Shown piece by piece: positions 7,405 through 7,801 of a DNA stretch of 7,801 nt. Within the stretch, counting starts at the first letter, position 1. Each line of letters opens with the position of its first letter. The DNA lies in contig JAHEGL010000102.1 of the NCBI GenBank assembly GCA_024645145.1, positions 1 to 7,801 of the forward strand. Direction: 5' to 3'. The notes beneath the pieces were generated by a model. That model saw only the letters and a program-made list of their open reading frames with translations. It made no database searches and was not told the DNA's origin. A program made the position numbers and the translations under genes. Source of the stretch: Planktotalea sp. Its GTDB lineage: Bacteria; Pseudomonadota; Alphaproteobacteria; Rhodobacterales; Rhodobacteraceae.

Positions 7405-7801
7405 ATGGATTTGCGTCAGCGCCCGTTTCGTTCCGTTCTTTATATCCCTGCATCTAAGCCGCGCGCTTTGGACAAGGCCCGTGGATTGCATGTCGATGCT
7501 ATCATTTTTGACTTAGAGGACGCGGTTACGATCGATGAAAAGATTGCAGCGCGTGCGACTTTGAAAGAAGCACTTGATCAAGGGGGGTACGGCGCGCGCT
7601 TCAAGATCGTGCGCATCAACGGCTTCGACACAGAATGGGGTGCGGATGACGCCAAGGCTGTAACAGATATGGGCGCAGATGCCGTTCTGTTACCGAAGGT
7701 TGCAAGCCCCGATGATCTTGATGCGCTGGCAGCGATCACCGGTGATTTGGCGATCTGGGCGATGATGGAAACGCCGCGAGGTATGTTAAATGCCAGCGCA
7801 A
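7405..7801 (+). CDS. CitE/HpcH-type CoA-ester lyase family protein, probably (3S)-malyl-CoA thioesterase-like (5' part only)
   Basis: The first 132 codons of a TIM-barrel enzyme of the CitE/malyl-CoA lyase family, which cleaves or hydrolyses malyl-CoA-type esters with Mg2+. Family hallmarks are SVLYIPASKPRALDKA (10-25), DAIIFDLEDAV (31-41, first acidic cluster), R70 in KIVRIN (CoA/substrate-binding arginine), AVLLPKV (93-99) and METPRG (121-126), whose E122 is the expected metal ligand. The second metal-binding aspartate would lie beyond the edge. The opening RPFRSVLYIP and KPRAL fit the Mcl2 ((3S)-malyl-CoA thioesterase) branch known from Rhodobacter sphaeroides better than Mcl1 or citrate-lyase beta subunit, but this choice is inference. 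The ATG at 7405 has AGGA about 9 bp upstream. Its location two genes from mdh fits a role in handling malate-derived CoA esters. The family is usually about 280-300 residues. Confidence 0.85.
   Translation, partial: MDLRQRPFRSVLYIPASKPRALDKARGLHVDAIIFDLEDAVTIDEKIAARATLKEALDQGGYGARFKIVRINGFDTEWGADDAKAVTDMGADAVLLPKVASPDDLDALAAITGDLAIWAMMETPRGMLNASA

Overview
The window looks like a chromosomal segment of an alphaproteobacterium, most likely Rhodobacteraceae (Roseobacter group). The evidence is the style of its TCA-cycle proteins (an LDH-like malate dehydrogenase, an alphaproteobacterial-type SucA N-terminus), a CitE-like malyl-CoA enzyme near mdh, and small secreted proteins that look typical of that family. 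This is a judgement from the protein sequences, not a search result. Base composition is moderate and even, with no sign of a mobile element, CRISPR array, tRNA or rRNA.

Minus strand, positions 5870 down to 1, is a TCA-cycle block transcribed right to left: mdh, then sucC, a small lipoprotein gene, a secreted-protein gene carrying an apparent frameshift, sucD, and the first 566 codons of sucA, which runs off the left edge. A good intrinsic terminator (about 4854-4882) follows mdh. The sucC-to-sucA genes therefore probably form a separate transcription unit, starting in the 4665-4853 spacer. That spacer holds two identical 10-bp palindromes 21 bp apart, a candidate operator. The 102-bp sucD-sucA spacer is packed with overlapping hairpins.

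Plus strand, 6013-6780, encodes a TauE/SafE (TSUP) membrane permease divergent from mdh and interrupted by an in-frame TGA at codon 76. A small secreted two-cysteine protein (minus, 6777-7094) converges on it and overlaps it by 4 bp. A spacer of about 310 bp with a long inverted repeat precedes a CitE/HpcH-type lyase or thioesterase gene (plus, from 7405) that runs off the right edge.

Functionally, SucA (E1 of 2-oxoglutarate dehydrogenase) makes succinyl-CoA with its E2 and E3 partners, SucCD converts it to succinate with nucleotide triphosphate formation, and Mdh oxidises malate to oxaloacetate. The CitE-like protein probably acts on malyl-CoA, which would link to the same C4-acid pool. I found no clearly new system. 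The points most worth a second look are the two broken genes, the envelope-protein genes lying between sucC and sucD, and the regulatory structures in the spacers.
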